In this document: in pieces, positions 15,869 to 24,623 of the stretch | Layout of the letters: each line of letters starts with the position of its first letter | How positions within the stretch are numbered: position 1 is the stretch's first letter | Source of the DNA: Pseudodesulfovibrio sp. zrk46 | GTDB taxonomy: Bacteria; Desulfobacterota; Desulfovibrionia; Desulfovibrionales; Desulfovibrionaceae | DNA length: 64,000 nucleotides | Direction of reading: 5' to 3' | Assembly: GCF_012516435.1 (NCBI RefSeq) | Contig: NZ_CP051216.1 | Coordinates: forward strand, 994,001-1,058,000 | Notes under the pieces: generated by a model | Databases searched by the model: none | Told to the model about the DNA's origin: nothing | The model's input: only the letters and a program-made list of their open reading frames with translations | Program-made: the position numbers and the translations under genes

Positions 15869-18237
15869 CAACGTGTCCCCTTGAGGGTGCGTCCGTCGAC
15901 GTTGAGGAGCGCACGGTCAGCCTCTACGGATTCGATGAACAATTTGTCGCCAACACCAATGGCTGCCGGGATGCCATACTCTGCGCACCGGATGGCCATG
16001 TGGGAATTGGCACCACCGAACTTGGTGACCAGGCCCGCGATGTCGCGCGTGAAGATCCAATCATACCCAGGATCGGCGTTCTCGATACACACGATGCGCC
16101 CCTTGAGTTTGACGTCACAGGAAGACTGCGCAGTCAAAGCAACCACGGGCGCTTCGATGCACCCGCTGCCTATGAAGTTGGGTGCGCTGCGATGTTGAGG
16201 CACCACATAGACATCATTGGCTGAACGGATCAGATAGCCGAGCTGGAGTCCCTGCCCGATCTGATGCAATTCCTGGCCTTCACGGATATTCTTGACGAAA
16301 TACGCCTGAGGATCACAGAGCAGGCTGGTGCTGTTCCACCCCACCACGTCCTCGATGGACAGGAAGGCGAGATCTTCCCGTGAAAAATCATACTGACAAC
16401 CCCAGCGGGCCAACATCTCCAGCACCTCGGAGATATTGCGGGTAAAGACGAACTTCGCGAATTCCCTGCCACTGATCGCCCTGCGCACGTATTCCACCAG
16501 CATTTCCGGTTTCACGTCACCAAGCCCGGCTTCGGCAAGCAGCATGGAGAGCTGGCTGGCCTCCACCGGAGTAAAGGCAAACGGCTTGGAGCTGTGGGGG
16601 GCGTCTATGGCCTTCTCATAGTCGAACAGGTGGGACCGATTCGCGTAACAAGGTGAGAGGATATCATAGGTGGCCGGACGGAGATGGCCGTATTCGGCGA
16701 TGAACCGCTCCTCGCTCTCCAACCCCTGCTGCACCTTGGCAAAATCTGCACTCATGACGCCGGAAATGGTTTCAATGCTCGCTTTCATGGCCGCCACACG
16801 CTCTTGAGCCAACGCTCCGCGAGACACGGCGGTCCGCAGCAGGGCCTCGGCGATGAAGCCGTGACGGGCCAGAATCGAAAACGGCAGTGTGCCGTAGTGA
16901 CGGCACTCCTCAAGTCGATTGGCGATATTGGCCAGATAGGACTTGTCCACTGCCTCGCGATTCCGTTGCCAGGTATAGAGTCGGCTGATCGCCTGTTCGG
17001 CACGCGCCATGCTGCCGGTCTCGCCCAAATCGAGATTGCGCAACGTCAAATCTGCCAGAGCATCCTTGAACATCCTGCGCTGCTCCGAGGAAAGCAGGCC
17101 GGGATAGCGCTCATCAAGGTTCTGCTCAAAACGAAAATCCATGGTCGTCTGTACGATGTCGAACTCGACCTTGTCGTGCAGCTCCGGCTTGTCCGAAAGG
17201 CGTGAGAGCCACGCATTGGTCAACATCTCGGCCACGTCATCGTCCACCCCGTCAGGAATGAAGGAGTTGAAGCTGGCACGGACATCAATATAAGGGCGAC
17301 CGGCGATAAGCACCATGAGTTCATGGGCGGGCATGGCCCGATACCCCATGTACTCACGTGCGCTGCTCCACACGCGGCGAGTAATCAAATTCTTGTAGAG
17401 AGAGCTGGCAAGGGGATACGGAGTCAGCCCGATCATCTCGGCCGGATTCCAATCCGGCATGACGCCGAGGATAGCCTGATCACCGTAGAGGCCGGGCTTG
17501 GGCTGGAAGTACGACTCAAGGAAAGAGACCACATGGGAAATATTGGTGCTGACCAGCTCTTCGGTCTCCGGTGCCCAGTTGTGGGTGGCGCAGATGGGGC
17601 GCACCTGAAAGAGATGCACCGTACCGTCTTTGTCCATGCCAAACTCGATATCAAGACAGCCACGCCCGCATTCTCGCTCAACCTTCTGAGCGAACTCGAA
17701 CAGCTTCTTCACGCGATCGGAGTCAAAACAGTCGTCGGGCGGCGAATGATAGACAGAGACTGTCTTGTTGACGCCCGTCCCACCGGTGATGGTGTCGGTA
17801 CGGCCAGACTCGTCATCATAATTGATGACATAATAGGGGGCGCCATCCGTAAGGCTCTTGGTCATGATCACACCACTGACCACGATGTCGCTGACCATGG
17901 GCTGCACCAGAACTTCTTCGTTCGACACATCGGCAAGACCGTAGGAATCGAATACCGTGTTGATGGCACGGCGCAGATCTTCAGGGGTTCCTTTCACCTC
18001 CAGCAGCGAGGTAAAGGCTCCGGCACCAGAAAAACAGGCAGTATCTTCCATTGAGCTGGAGCTACGGACAGCGAAGCTCTTGCCGGGGTGGTTGTCAACA
18101 ATCTGACGAACTACAGACGCTGCGTCAGTTAGCCAATCTCGTGCGGAAACAGAAGTGACCTCCGGAACGCAAAGATCAGTCGTATCCTGCAAAAACAAAA
18201 GGGTTTTTGCTTTAGAGGCAAACAGCATCTCGTTCAT
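15868..18237 (-). CDS. PEP-synthase-like kinase; probable L-glutamine kinase
   Basis: A 789-residue protein with the three-part layout of PPDK/PEP-synthase relatives. The N-terminal ATP-grasp part has FAVRSSSSMEDTACFSG (near residue 57), and the GGTGVNKTV loop follows. The middle 350 residues are a linker/substrate domain. The C-terminal swivelling phosphohistidine domain carries GGANSHMAIRCAEYGIP with His746. C. jejuni Cj1418, of the same size and layout, uses ATP to phosphorylate the amide nitrogen of L-glutamine, the first step to phosphoramidate. First gene of the five-gene operon, with a GGGAGAGG site. Other family roles (PEP synthase, rifampin phosphotransferase) fit the neighbours less well. 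Confidence 0.82.
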   Translation of the reverse strand: MNEMLFASKAKTLLFLQDTTDLCVPEVTSVSARDWLTDAASVVRQIVDNHPGKSFAVRSSSSMEDTACFSGAGAFTSLLEVKGTPEDLRRAINTVFDSYGLADVSNEEVLVQPMVSDIVVSGVIMTKSLTDGAPYYVINYDDESGRTDTITGGTGVNKTVSVYHSPPDDCFDSDRVKKLFEFAQKVERECGRGCLDIEFGMDKDGTVHLFQVRPICATHNWAPETEELVSTNISHVVSFLESYFQPKPGLYGDQAILGVMPDWNPAEMIGLTPYPLASSLYKNLITRRVWSSAREYMGYRAMPAHELMVLIAGRPYIDVRASFNSFIPDGVDDDVAEMLTNAWLSRLSDKPELHDKVEFDIVQTTMDFRFEQNLDERYPGLLSSEQRRMFKDALADLTLRNLDLGETGSMARAEQAISRLYTWQRNREAVDKSYLANIANRLEECRHYGTLPFSILARHGFIAEALLRTAVSRGALAQERVAAMKASIETISGVMSADFAKVQQGLESEERFIAEYGHLRPATYDILSPCYANRSHLFDYEKAIDAPHSSKPFAFTPVEASQLSMLLAEAGLGDVKPEMLVEYVRRAISGREFAKFVFTRNISEVLEMLARWGCQYDFSREDLAFLSIEDVVGWNSTSLLCDPQAYFVKNIREGQELHQIGQGLQLGYLIRSANDVYVVPQHRSAPNFIGSGCIEAPVVALTAQSSCDVKLKGRIVCIENADPGYDWIFTRDIAGLVTKFGGANSHMAIRCAEYGIPAAIGVGDKLFIESVEADRALLNVDGRTLKGTR

Positions 18238-18404
18238 ATCCTCTCCCTGGAAGTGGTGAGCTTATTACGACACGTTGTCACGACATGTGCAGTATCCATT
18301 CCATTAGCACCACATTCATGCTGTACATCCCCACCGTTCCGCATCAATAGCCTTTCCCCTTTGGCCCAACATAAAAACAAGTACGCTCTACGTTAGGGTA
18401 TGTT

Positions 18405-18421
18405 CTCTTGTCAGACAAGAG
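18405..18421. other. Small perfect inverted repeat in 210-bp gap
   Basis: CTCTTGTC-A-GACAAGAG lies between the DUF115 gene and the glutamine kinase gene, both on the minus strand. There is no T run on either side, so it is a weak terminator or an operator for the kinase operon. Nothing else is seen in 18238-18447. Confidence 0.3.
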
Positions 18422-18447
18422 GCATGAGGAAATGACCGAAGACACGA

Positions 18448-20004
18448 TCACTCACCCAGTTGTTCCAAAGCCATATCGATATGACCAATTAAGGACTCTG
18501 CGTTCTCTTTTGCAACGAGTACATCTTCCGGAACGGTTTTGACGTTGTTACCCTGCTCGATCAACGTTCCTGTCAGTACACAGGTATGGGGGTAACGCGT
18601 GGCAGCCTTGGGCATGATCCCCTTTTCCAATTGACGCAAAATGAATCCGTAACTGCTCTTCTTCTGACGAAGATACTTCACCATATCGTAATTCGTCGTA
18701 TATGCCGGCAGAGCAGGAGCTCCCACCGGATATCCCGGTCGAAAATCGACACCATCCCTAATATTGGTATTGAACTGACAAAGCCGGGTATGTGAAAAAT
18801 CATATACATCAACACCATGTTCAGTTGCATCCTGCATGACGCGGTTCTTCAACCACTGCGCACCTGCAATATATCCGTTCTGTGTTTGCACCGAGAACTC
18901 ATCACCGAATCCTAGGTACATGTTTTGATCTTGCTCCACAGGAGAAAAGATCAAGTGGTCGCCCTCCACGGCATACGGCAGACTGGTCATGGACTCGGGA
19001 ACGCCAACTCCTTCCAGAGAAGACACGTTGTCGCCACAATCATTACCCGCAATAACAATGGGGTTGCCGCCAAGGAGACGAACAAGAGAGTAGGCTCCGG
19101 AAGTAGTACTCGGAGCTATTTCTTCGATCTTCGGAAAGACATCTCGTTCAAAGGGATAGAGATTCCACCCTTTGAACACTCGCTGGAAATTGTCATGATA
19201 CTTCCAGATCCGCCCCAAAGGATTGGCAATAAGGATTGTTGGGATCTTCTTATCGCCAAGAGACCCAAAGCTTTTTTCCCATGCGGGGGTATTAACATCC
19301 TGAATATACGCAACATCAGGGTAGACTTCTGCCTCGATGAGACGCTGACAGGCTCGCCCTGCAGCAACAACCGTGAATGCGGAACGATGCTTTCGAATGT
19401 AGTCAATGTCCAGAGAGGGGCCAGGAAGAGCGAGTAGAATAGGTTGACCGGCGAACCTGTTGGAAAGAGTAAACACATGGTTGAGACGATTGATGTACGC
19501 GGCGTTGCGGATAAAGTTGGTCTCCGCGTCAATGTGCAGGCTGTGCAATCGGGAAGTCCAGGGCGACCAACTGCACACTCTCGGGTAAACGCAAAAGATG
19601 GCATTTATCATGATCACTTGAAGCAACGCTTCAAACCCCAACGGATGAGTGATGTCCTTCCGGGATATACGCAAATTCAGACCATTGCTAAACATCTCCT
19701 TGTCATCACGGTGATACAAGGCGTGGATGGTCTGCAAAGACAAGGGAGACTGAAAAGACTCCCCCCCTTTGTGGGAAAGCGTCATGAGCCCGGCCTTGAT
19801 ATCTACAAAGAGCTCATGGTCCGGTTGTGGAGGCTGGTTATTATCTGCATTCTCTCCACCCTCCACGAATTCGGCACTGTCGAACACGCTCGGGTCGAAA
19901 ATATCGATATACAGCCGTCCTGTATCCGGATTCCTTTTAAGGTAAGAAGGGGCGCACACGCTCTCGTCACTGCCCCCAGTCAGGGATTCATCGCATTTCA
20001 TCAT
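18448..20004 (-). CDS. DUF115/Maf-like glycosyltransferase (motility-associated factor family)
   Basis: A 518-residue protein with the DUF115 (6-hydroxymethylpterin pyrophosphokinase-like) core: LALPGPSLDIDYI near residue 193, then VVAAGRACQRLIEAEVYPD and the later VIAGNDCGDN block. Maf proteins with this domain transfer nonulosonic acids onto flagellin in Campylobacter, Helicobacter and Aeromonas. Here it may glycosylate flagellin or another acceptor. Its ATG overlaps the stop of the preceding nucleotidyltransferase (ATGA), so the two are coupled. More AT-rich than the genes further along. The exact sugar is not known. Confidence 0.75.
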   Translation of the reverse strand: MMKCDESLTGGSDESVCAPSYLKRNPDTGRLYIDIFDPSVFDSAEFVEGGENADNNQPPQPDHELFVDIKAGLMTLSHKGGESFQSPLSLQTIHALYHRDDKEMFSNGLNLRISRKDITHPLGFEALLQVIMINAIFCVYPRVCSWSPWTSRLHSLHIDAETNFIRNAAYINRLNHVFTLSNRFAGQPILLALPGPSLDIDYIRKHRSAFTVVAAGRACQRLIEAEVYPDVAYIQDVNTPAWEKSFGSLGDKKIPTILIANPLGRIWKYHDNFQRVFKGWNLYPFERDVFPKIEEIAPSTTSGAYSLVRLLGGNPIVIAGNDCGDNVSSLEGVGVPESMTSLPYAVEGDHLIFSPVEQDQNMYLGFGDEFSVQTQNGYIAGAQWLKNRVMQDATEHGVDVYDFSHTRLCQFNTNIRDGVDFRPGYPVGAPALPAYTTNYDMVKYLRQKKSSYGFILRQLEKGIMPKAATRYPHTCVLTGTLIEQGNNVKTVPEDVLVAKENAESLIGHIDMALEQLGE

Positions 20005-20744
20005 CCAGCTGTCTTCTCCAGAACATCTGCTTCAGGTGCAGGCTTCGCAACAGGCAAATGGCTCACCCGGTTCGGCGCATCGGCGAACAGACGACGTGCT
20101 TCCACGAGGTCCACTTCAAAATCAACTTCGATACAGCGGTGATCAGAAATGTCCACGGCCCGATACGGGGTCTTTTCAACCAGCATCTCCAGACCCTTCT
20201 CAAAGTAATCGTTGTCCTCGCAGGCATCGAGAGCCTTGACGAGTTCCTGCAGGGAATCACGGCGAACCAGATTGACGCCCACAGCTTCACCTTCAGGAGA
20301 AGAGACCTGCTTGGAGATTTCGGTGATCATGCCGTGCTCATCGGTACGGTACTTCACCTCTTCCTCGCCGCACTTCTTTTTGTCCACTGCCACAGCGTTG
20401 CCTTCGGTTTCGAGAAGATGCTTGATGACTTCCGGATCAAAGACCACATCGCCGTTGGTCCACAGGATGTCGTCGTCAAGGTCCCGGATGGCGGTCAGCA
20501 GGCTTTTGGACGTGTTGGTAAGGTAGTAGATGGGATTGTAGCGGAAGAGAGCCTGCGGGTATTCCTCCATCAGCAACGTCTTTTTGAATCCGACGACCAC
20601 ATGGATTTCCTTGATGCCCAGTTCGCGCAGAATACGAATCTGTCGACCGAGAATACGTTCCCCGGAAGGGAGCGTAGACAAGGATTTGGGAAACGGGTTG
20701 CCGAGTCGGCTGCCTACACCGGCGGCCAGAATGACTGCTTTCAT
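20001..20744 (-). CDS. LicC-like NTP transferase
   Basis: A 247-residue nucleotidyltransferase. MKAVILAAGVGSRLGNPFPK (residues 1-20) is the nucleotide-binding signature and LWTNGDVVFDPEV holds the metal-binding Asp; the pattern is close to CTP:phosphocholine cytidylyltransferases. It should activate a small phosphorylated alcohol or sugar. The ATG at 20744 follows GAGG by 8 bases. A longer open frame upstream lacks a site and is not used. It is coupled by ATGA to the DUF115 gene, suggesting the activated product is used by that transferase. Substrate unknown. Confidence 0.75.
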   Translation of the reverse strand: MKAVILAAGVGSRLGNPFPKSLSTLPSGERILGRQIRILRELGIKEIHVVVGFKKTLLMEEYPQALFRYNPIYYLTNTSKSLLTAIRDLDDDILWTNGDVVFDPEVIKHLLETEGNAVAVDKKKCGEEEVKYRTDEHGMITEISKQVSSPEGEAVGVNLVRRDSLQELVKALDACEDNDYFEKGLEMLVEKTPYRAVDISDHRCIEVDFEVDLVEARRLFADAPNRVSHLPVAKPAPEADVLEKTAG

Positions 20745-20895
20745 GGTTAACACCTCGCTATTTTCTAGAGGATTGGTTCGCAATAAACCAAGCAACATTC
20801 GTTCCACATACATACATAAAGGCACTTGCAACTGATTCGACGGGGATTCCTCCACCGATCTCACCGTAAATACGGATAATCTTCATTTTCCACAT

Positions 20896-20911
20896 CGCAA
20901 CCACGTGCCGG
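20896..20911 (-). promoter_or_regulatory. Shared upstream motif, copy 1
   Basis: Minus-strand CCGGCACGTGGTTGCG, 152 bases before the start at 20744. Fourteen of 16 bases are repeated at 41260-41275, at a like distance before the GDP-mannose dehydratase-like gene. It resembles a sigma-54 promoter (GGCACG...TTGC) but has one base too few between GG and GC. Confidence 0.35.
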
Positions 20912-21191
20912 AGGACAACAGAACAATTCAGCTACCCCATAATTCCACCGAGTAAAAAGTCAGTTTCTTGACAAATTCACCGCATTGACAGTGAAAACTA
21001 TTCAATGGGTTAACATTTTCCCGTTTATTCGGTAGGGTGCCTGAAGATTTTTCCGCCCTTGAAAACAAGATTTAAGGAGGATGAAAATCACCTTGAAAGA
21101 AGAAGGTTACAAAAATTCTGACCCCTTGTGGTTGCCTTCTCGTTCCTTATATGGAAATGTTTTTGCATTTAACAGGCTCCCTCTTCACGAG

Positions 21192-21207
21192 TGGCCGGAC
21201 AATTGCA
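21192..21207 (+). promoter_or_regulatory. Sigma-54-like promoter
   Basis: TGGCCGGACAATTGCA keeps the -24 GG and -12 GC with exactly 10 bases between, and matches 10 of 12 positions of TGGCACG-N4-TTGCW. It faces the long plus-strand operon that begins at 21406, leaving a leader of about 185 bases. Confidence 0.45.
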
Positions 21208-21405
21208 AACGACGTGAAATGATTGCAACAGATCAAAGTCGCCCCTAAAGCAACCCCGGAATCTGTCGATCATTCATTAAGTGAAGAGAATGAGGGTCAA
21301 CACCCAAACCGACTAGGCAATAATTTCCGAGAGTCGTCGGCCTCAACAATATCGAAGTCGACCACTCAGCCCGGAACAAAACCATATCATCGCGGCGGAG
21401 AATGC

Positions 21406-21921
21406 ATGGAAATCCAAATCAAAGAGACTCAGCTTGAAGGCGTATTGGAAATCACCCCCTTTGTCTTTGAGGACTTCCGGGGCAACTATGTGGAAACATA
21501 CAATGAGAAGATGTACCGCGACGCGGGCATCGACGTAACCTTCATTCAGGACGACATCTCCACCTCCACCAAACATGTGCTGCGCGGCATCCACGGCGAC
21601 CAGAGCACTTGGAAACTGGTCTCCTGTCTGCTTGGAAAATTCTATCTGGTGGTAGTGGATTGCCGTGAAGATGAGCCCACCTTCGGCAAGTGGCAGGCCT
21701 TCAACATGTCTGACACCACTTACAAGCAGATCCTGATTCCGCCGAGGTTCGGCAACGCCCACCTCATCATGAGCGACAAGGCGATCTTCCATTACAAACA
21801 ATCCACGTACTACAACCCGGACGGACAATTCACCTACAAGCACAACCATCCGGAGTTTGACATCTTCTGGCCCGTGGAAAACCCAATCCTGTCCAAGCGT
21901 GATTTGGATGGCTCCTGGTAA
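21406..21921 (+). CDS. RmlC-like nucleotide-sugar 3,5-epimerase (cupin)
   Basis: A 171-residue cupin of the dTDP-4-dehydrorhamnose 3,5-epimerase family. VFEDFRGNYVE, the catalytic-His block LRGIHGD, KLVSCLLGKFYLVVVDCR and the late RFGNAHL are all present at family spacing. The N-terminal extension of the open frame has no site, while the ATG at 21406 follows GGAG by 9 bases. First gene of the long plus operon. In C. jejuni capsule clusters a similar enzyme (Cj1430) epimerises the 4-keto form of GDP-heptose; that substrate is likely here too, given the GDP-heptose genes that follow. Confidence 0.85.
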   Translation: MEIQIKETQLEGVLEITPFVFEDFRGNYVETYNEKMYRDAGIDVTFIQDDISTSTKHVLRGIHGDQSTWKLVSCLLGKFYLVVVDCREDEPTFGKWQAFNMSDTTYKQILIPPRFGNAHLIMSDKAIFHYKQSTYYNPDGQFTYKHNHPEFDIFWPVENPILSKRDLDGSW

Positions 21922-21965
21922 CCAATCCACATGGAACCATACCATGAAGTAAGGGGATAGAATGC

Positions 21966-22940
21966 ATGTCTTTGTTCGATAACACGAAAATTCTCGTCAC
22001 TGGCGGAACCGGCTTTATCGGAAGCAACCTTCTGGCTGCTCTGCTCCAAACCGGGGCTCAGTTACGATCGACCATTCACAATACTCCCGCAGTCATAGAC
22101 GACCCCCGAATCGAGTACATACATGCCGACCTGACGAATGCAGACGACTGCGAGAGATGCTGCAAAGACATGGATATCGTGGTGCATTGCGCTGCCGTCA
22201 CCTCCGGAGCGGCTGAGATTGAACACAAGCCACTCATTCATCTGACACCGAACGTCATCATGAATACGCAATTGATGGAGGCAGCTCACTATAGTGGAGT
22301 CTCCCAATTCGTCTTTATTAGTTCCAACATCGTATACCCGCTGACTGATCATGCAGTAGTGGAAGAAGAGGCTGTTGGTGATTTCTTCGAGAAATACTTC
22401 ATCGTGGGCTGGATGAAGATGTTCGCTGAAAAAATGTGCGAGATGTACGCCACCAAAATCAAAAACCCCATGTCCACGCTGGTGCTGCGTCCGGCCAATC
22501 TTTACGGTCCCATGGACGACTTCGAGTGGGAGACCTCTCACGTACTGCCCGCACTGATCCGCAAGATCGTCGAGCGCATGGATCCGGTTCCGGTCTGGGG
22601 CGACGGCAAGGACATCAAGGACTTTGTTTACATAGATGACTTCATCGAGGGAATGCTTCTTGCTACCAAGCAGCAAAAGGCAAATGAAGCCCCGGGCGCT
22701 TTCGACGTTTTCAACCTCTCCAGCGGGGAGGGGTACTGCCTGCGCGACCTCATAGACATCATCATTGAGGAAGACGGGTACGACGGTGCGGAAGTGGCGT
22801 ATGACTCCACCAAGCCGACCATGATTCCCAAGCGAATCGTGAACTCGGACAAAGCGGCTAACATATTGGGATGGAAGCCGAAAACGGACATACGCACCGG
22901 TCTTGCCAAAACCATCGAATGGTATCGGAGCCAATTATGA
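21966..22940 (+). CDS. NAD-dependent epimerase/dehydratase-like SDR lacking catalytic Tyr
   Basis: A 324-residue extended SDR: GGTGFIG (residues 13-19), FISSNIVYP, RPANLYGP and KDFVYIDDFIEG. The YxxxK site reads V147-GWM-K151, so Tyr is replaced by Val. It lies between the RmlC-like epimerase and the HddA-like kinase and overlaps the latter by ATGA, so it probably works on GDP-heptose or its keto form. Compare the GalE-like and GDP-mannose dehydratase-like proteins in this window, which keep the Tyr. Confidence 0.8.
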   Translation: MSLFDNTKILVTGGTGFIGSNLLAALLQTGAQLRSTIHNTPAVIDDPRIEYIHADLTNADDCERCCKDMDIVVHCAAVTSGAAEIEHKPLIHLTPNVIMNTQLMEAAHYSGVSQFVFISSNIVYPLTDHAVVEEEAVGDFFEKYFIVGWMKMFAEKMCEMYATKIKNPMSTLVLRPANLYGPMDDFEWETSHVLPALIRKIVERMDPVPVWGDGKDIKDFVYIDDFIEGMLLATKQQKANEAPGAFDVFNLSSGEGYCLRDLIDIIIEEDGYDGAEVAYDSTKPTMIPKRIVNSDKAANILGWKPKTDIRTGLAKTIEWYRSQL

Positions 22941-23920
22941 TCATCTCCAGGACACCGTTTCGAATCTCCTTCTTTGGAGGGGGTACGGACTACCCCGCAT
23001 ACTACAAAGAACACGGTGGAGAAGTGCTGTCTTCCACCATCGACAAGTATTGTCATATTTTTGTCAGGCCCCTGCCTCCATATTTCGATTACCACTACCG
23101 CATCCGGTACACCAAGATGGAGTATGCCAAGACATTGGACGATATCGAGCATCCCTCTGTGCGCGAATGCCTGCGCCTGATGGACCTCGGCCACGGCGTG
23201 GAACTGCTCCACTCCGGCGATATCCCGGCCATGTCCGGCACCGGTTCCAGTTCCGCCTTCACGGCCGGCCTGCTGCGGGCGCTGCACCACATGAAAGGCC
23301 AGGAAATCGACAAGTACGAACTGGCTGAAATGGCCATTCACGTTGAACAGGATCTCATCGGTGAATACGTCGGCTCACAGGATCAGGTTGCTGCGGCATA
23401 CGGCGGTCTGAACCACATCGAATTCGGCGGCTCGGACGGCATCGACATCAACCCGCTGGCCCTCCAAACCCACAAGCTGAACGAACTGCAGGACTGCCTC
23501 CACTTCTGCTTCACCGGTGTATCCCGCGAGTCTTTCAGGATCGCCAAGTCCATTATCGACAACACCAGAGACCGGCTGACCGAACTCAAGACCATGAAGG
23601 AAATGGTGCAGGAGGCCCTGTCCATCCTCAAGGGCCCCGTTGAAAACTATGACGACTTCGGGCGTCTGCTCAATGAGTCCTGGCAGATGAAGAAAACACT
23701 GAGCAACAAGATTTCCTCTGACCACTTTGACGATATATACGACAAGGCGCTGGACTGCGGTGCGCTGGGCGGCAAGCTCTGCGGCGCTGGCGGCGGTGGA
23801 TTCTTCCTTTTCTATATTCCCAAGGAAAACCGCGAGCGGTTCGACCGGGACTTCTGTGAATGCTTCCCGGTGCCCATCAAACTCAACACCAAGGGATCGC
23901 ATGTCATCTCGCTTGGCTAA
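22937..23920 (+). CDS. hddA: GHMP sugar kinase, HddA-like (heptose 7-phosphate kinase)
   Basis: A 327-residue GHMP kinase. ISRTPFRISFFGGGTDYP is the family N-terminus, GTGSSSAFTAGLL the phosphate loop and GGKLCGAGGGGFFLF the third motif. D-glycero-D-manno-heptose 7-phosphate kinases (HddA) have this size and these motifs; they make the 1,7-bisphosphate. ATG at 22937 overlaps the SDR stop by ATGA, with GGAG 8 bases before. A second HddA-like kinase is at 35237. The specificity for heptose rests on family likeness and on GmhA, GmhB and HddC parts in the window. Confidence 0.8.
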   Translation: MIISRTPFRISFFGGGTDYPAYYKEHGGEVLSSTIDKYCHIFVRPLPPYFDYHYRIRYTKMEYAKTLDDIEHPSVRECLRLMDLGHGVELLHSGDIPAMSGTGSSSAFTAGLLRALHHMKGQEIDKYELAEMAIHVEQDLIGEYVGSQDQVAAAYGGLNHIEFGGSDGIDINPLALQTHKLNELQDCLHFCFTGVSRESFRIAKSIIDNTRDRLTELKTMKEMVQEALSILKGPVENYDDFGRLLNESWQMKKTLSNKISSDHFDDIYDKALDCGALGGKLCGAGGGGFFLFYIPKENRERFDRDFCECFPVPIKLNTKGSHVISLG

Positions 23921-24623
23921 TTGCACCACCTACATCCTCGCTGGCGGACTGGGCACACGGCTCAGGGCGGCCACGGATGTTCCCAAGGTGATCGCGCCTG
24001 TCAACGGCAGGCCGTTTCTCCATTTCCTGCTCGACAAGCTGGCCGCGGCCGGTTGCGGGCGGGTGGTGCTGTGCACCGGCCATGCGGCAGACGCCGTGGA
24101 AGGTGCGGCCGCGACGTGGGATGGCTCCATGCGCGTTGATTTCTCTCGCGAAGCAGAACCGCTGGGTACGGGCGGAGCCGTCAAGCTGGCTCTCACCGAA
24201 GACAGACCCGAAACCTTCCTGCTCCTCAACGGCGACAGCTTCACGGATGCAGACCTGTGCGCGTTTTTCACTCAGCACAGCGAAAGCGGTGCCGGAGCAT
24301 CCGTACTTCTGGCCCGAGTGGATGAAGCCTCCCGCTACGGCAGCGTGGTGCTGAACGACGCCGGGCGCATCGAGCAGTTTGCCGAAAAGCAGGGCAAGGG
24401 CCCGGGGTTGATCAATGCCGGCACCTACCTGATGCAAACAGATTTTTTCATGGGACACACCCCGGACGGCCCGTTCTCTCTGGAAACGGATTTTCTTGAT
24501 GTCATGGAACCCGGCGTGCTGGGCGGCTACGTCCACGACGGATGCTTCATCGACATCGGCCTGCCCGCCACCTATGCGGCGTGCGGCGCATTTTTCGACG
24601 AGCTCGGACAGGGAGCGGCGTAA
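23901..24623 (+). CDS. hddC: Sugar-phosphate nucleotidyltransferase, HddC-like
   Basis: A 240-residue nucleotidyltransferase. YILAGGLGTRLRAATDVPK (residues 10-28) is the binding signature; LLNGDSF carries the metal-binding Asp; FIDIGLPATY ends the fold. It overlaps the kinase gene by 20 bases and starts after AAGGG. HddC enzymes make GDP-D-glycero-alpha-D-manno-heptose. A second copy of this domain leads the fusion at 33054, so one of the two may use another sugar phosphate. Confidence 0.78.
   Translation: MSSRLANCTTYILAGGLGTRLRAATDVPKVIAPVNGRPFLHFLLDKLAAAGCGRVVLCTGHAADAVEGAAATWDGSMRVDFSREAEPLGTGGAVKLALTEDRPETFLLLNGDSFTDADLCAFFTQHSESGAGASVLLARVDEASRYGSVVLNDAGRIEQFAEKQGKGPGLINAGTYLMQTDFFMGHTPDGPFSLETDFLDVMEPGVLGGYVHDGCFIDIGLPATYAACGAFFDELGQGAA

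Larger units (their letters stand above)
20745..21405. other. Divergent intergenic control region
   Basis: 661 bases without a convincing gene, AT-rich, between two large divergent operons. It holds the motif at 20896-20911 shared with another promoter region, the sigma-54-like site at 21192-21207, and two TTGACA boxes near 20970-20995 without a well-spaced -10. A 55-codon frame (21081-21248) has an SD touching its ATG and is not accepted as a gene. Confidence 0.5.

Noticed and set aside
13126..18237. Reading the operon as sulfate activation (APS kinase) plus PEP synthase
   Set aside because: It leaves the amidotransferase and cytidylyltransferase unexplained, whereas the phosphoramidate pathway accounts for all four in order.
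20968..21000. Two TTGACA boxes as a sigma-70 promoter
   Set aside because: No TATAAT-like element at 16-18 bases downstream of either box.
21081..21248. 55-codon open frame starting MKITLKEEGYKNSD after AAGGAGG
   Set aside because: The AAGGAGG abuts the ATG with no spacer, the sigma-54-like site lies inside the frame, and the product has no recognisable features.
21223..21405. Upstream extension of the RmlC-like gene by 61 residues
   Set aside because: The extension has low-complexity, non-family residues and no ribosome binding site, while ATG 21406 has GGAG at good distance and begins the conserved cupin.
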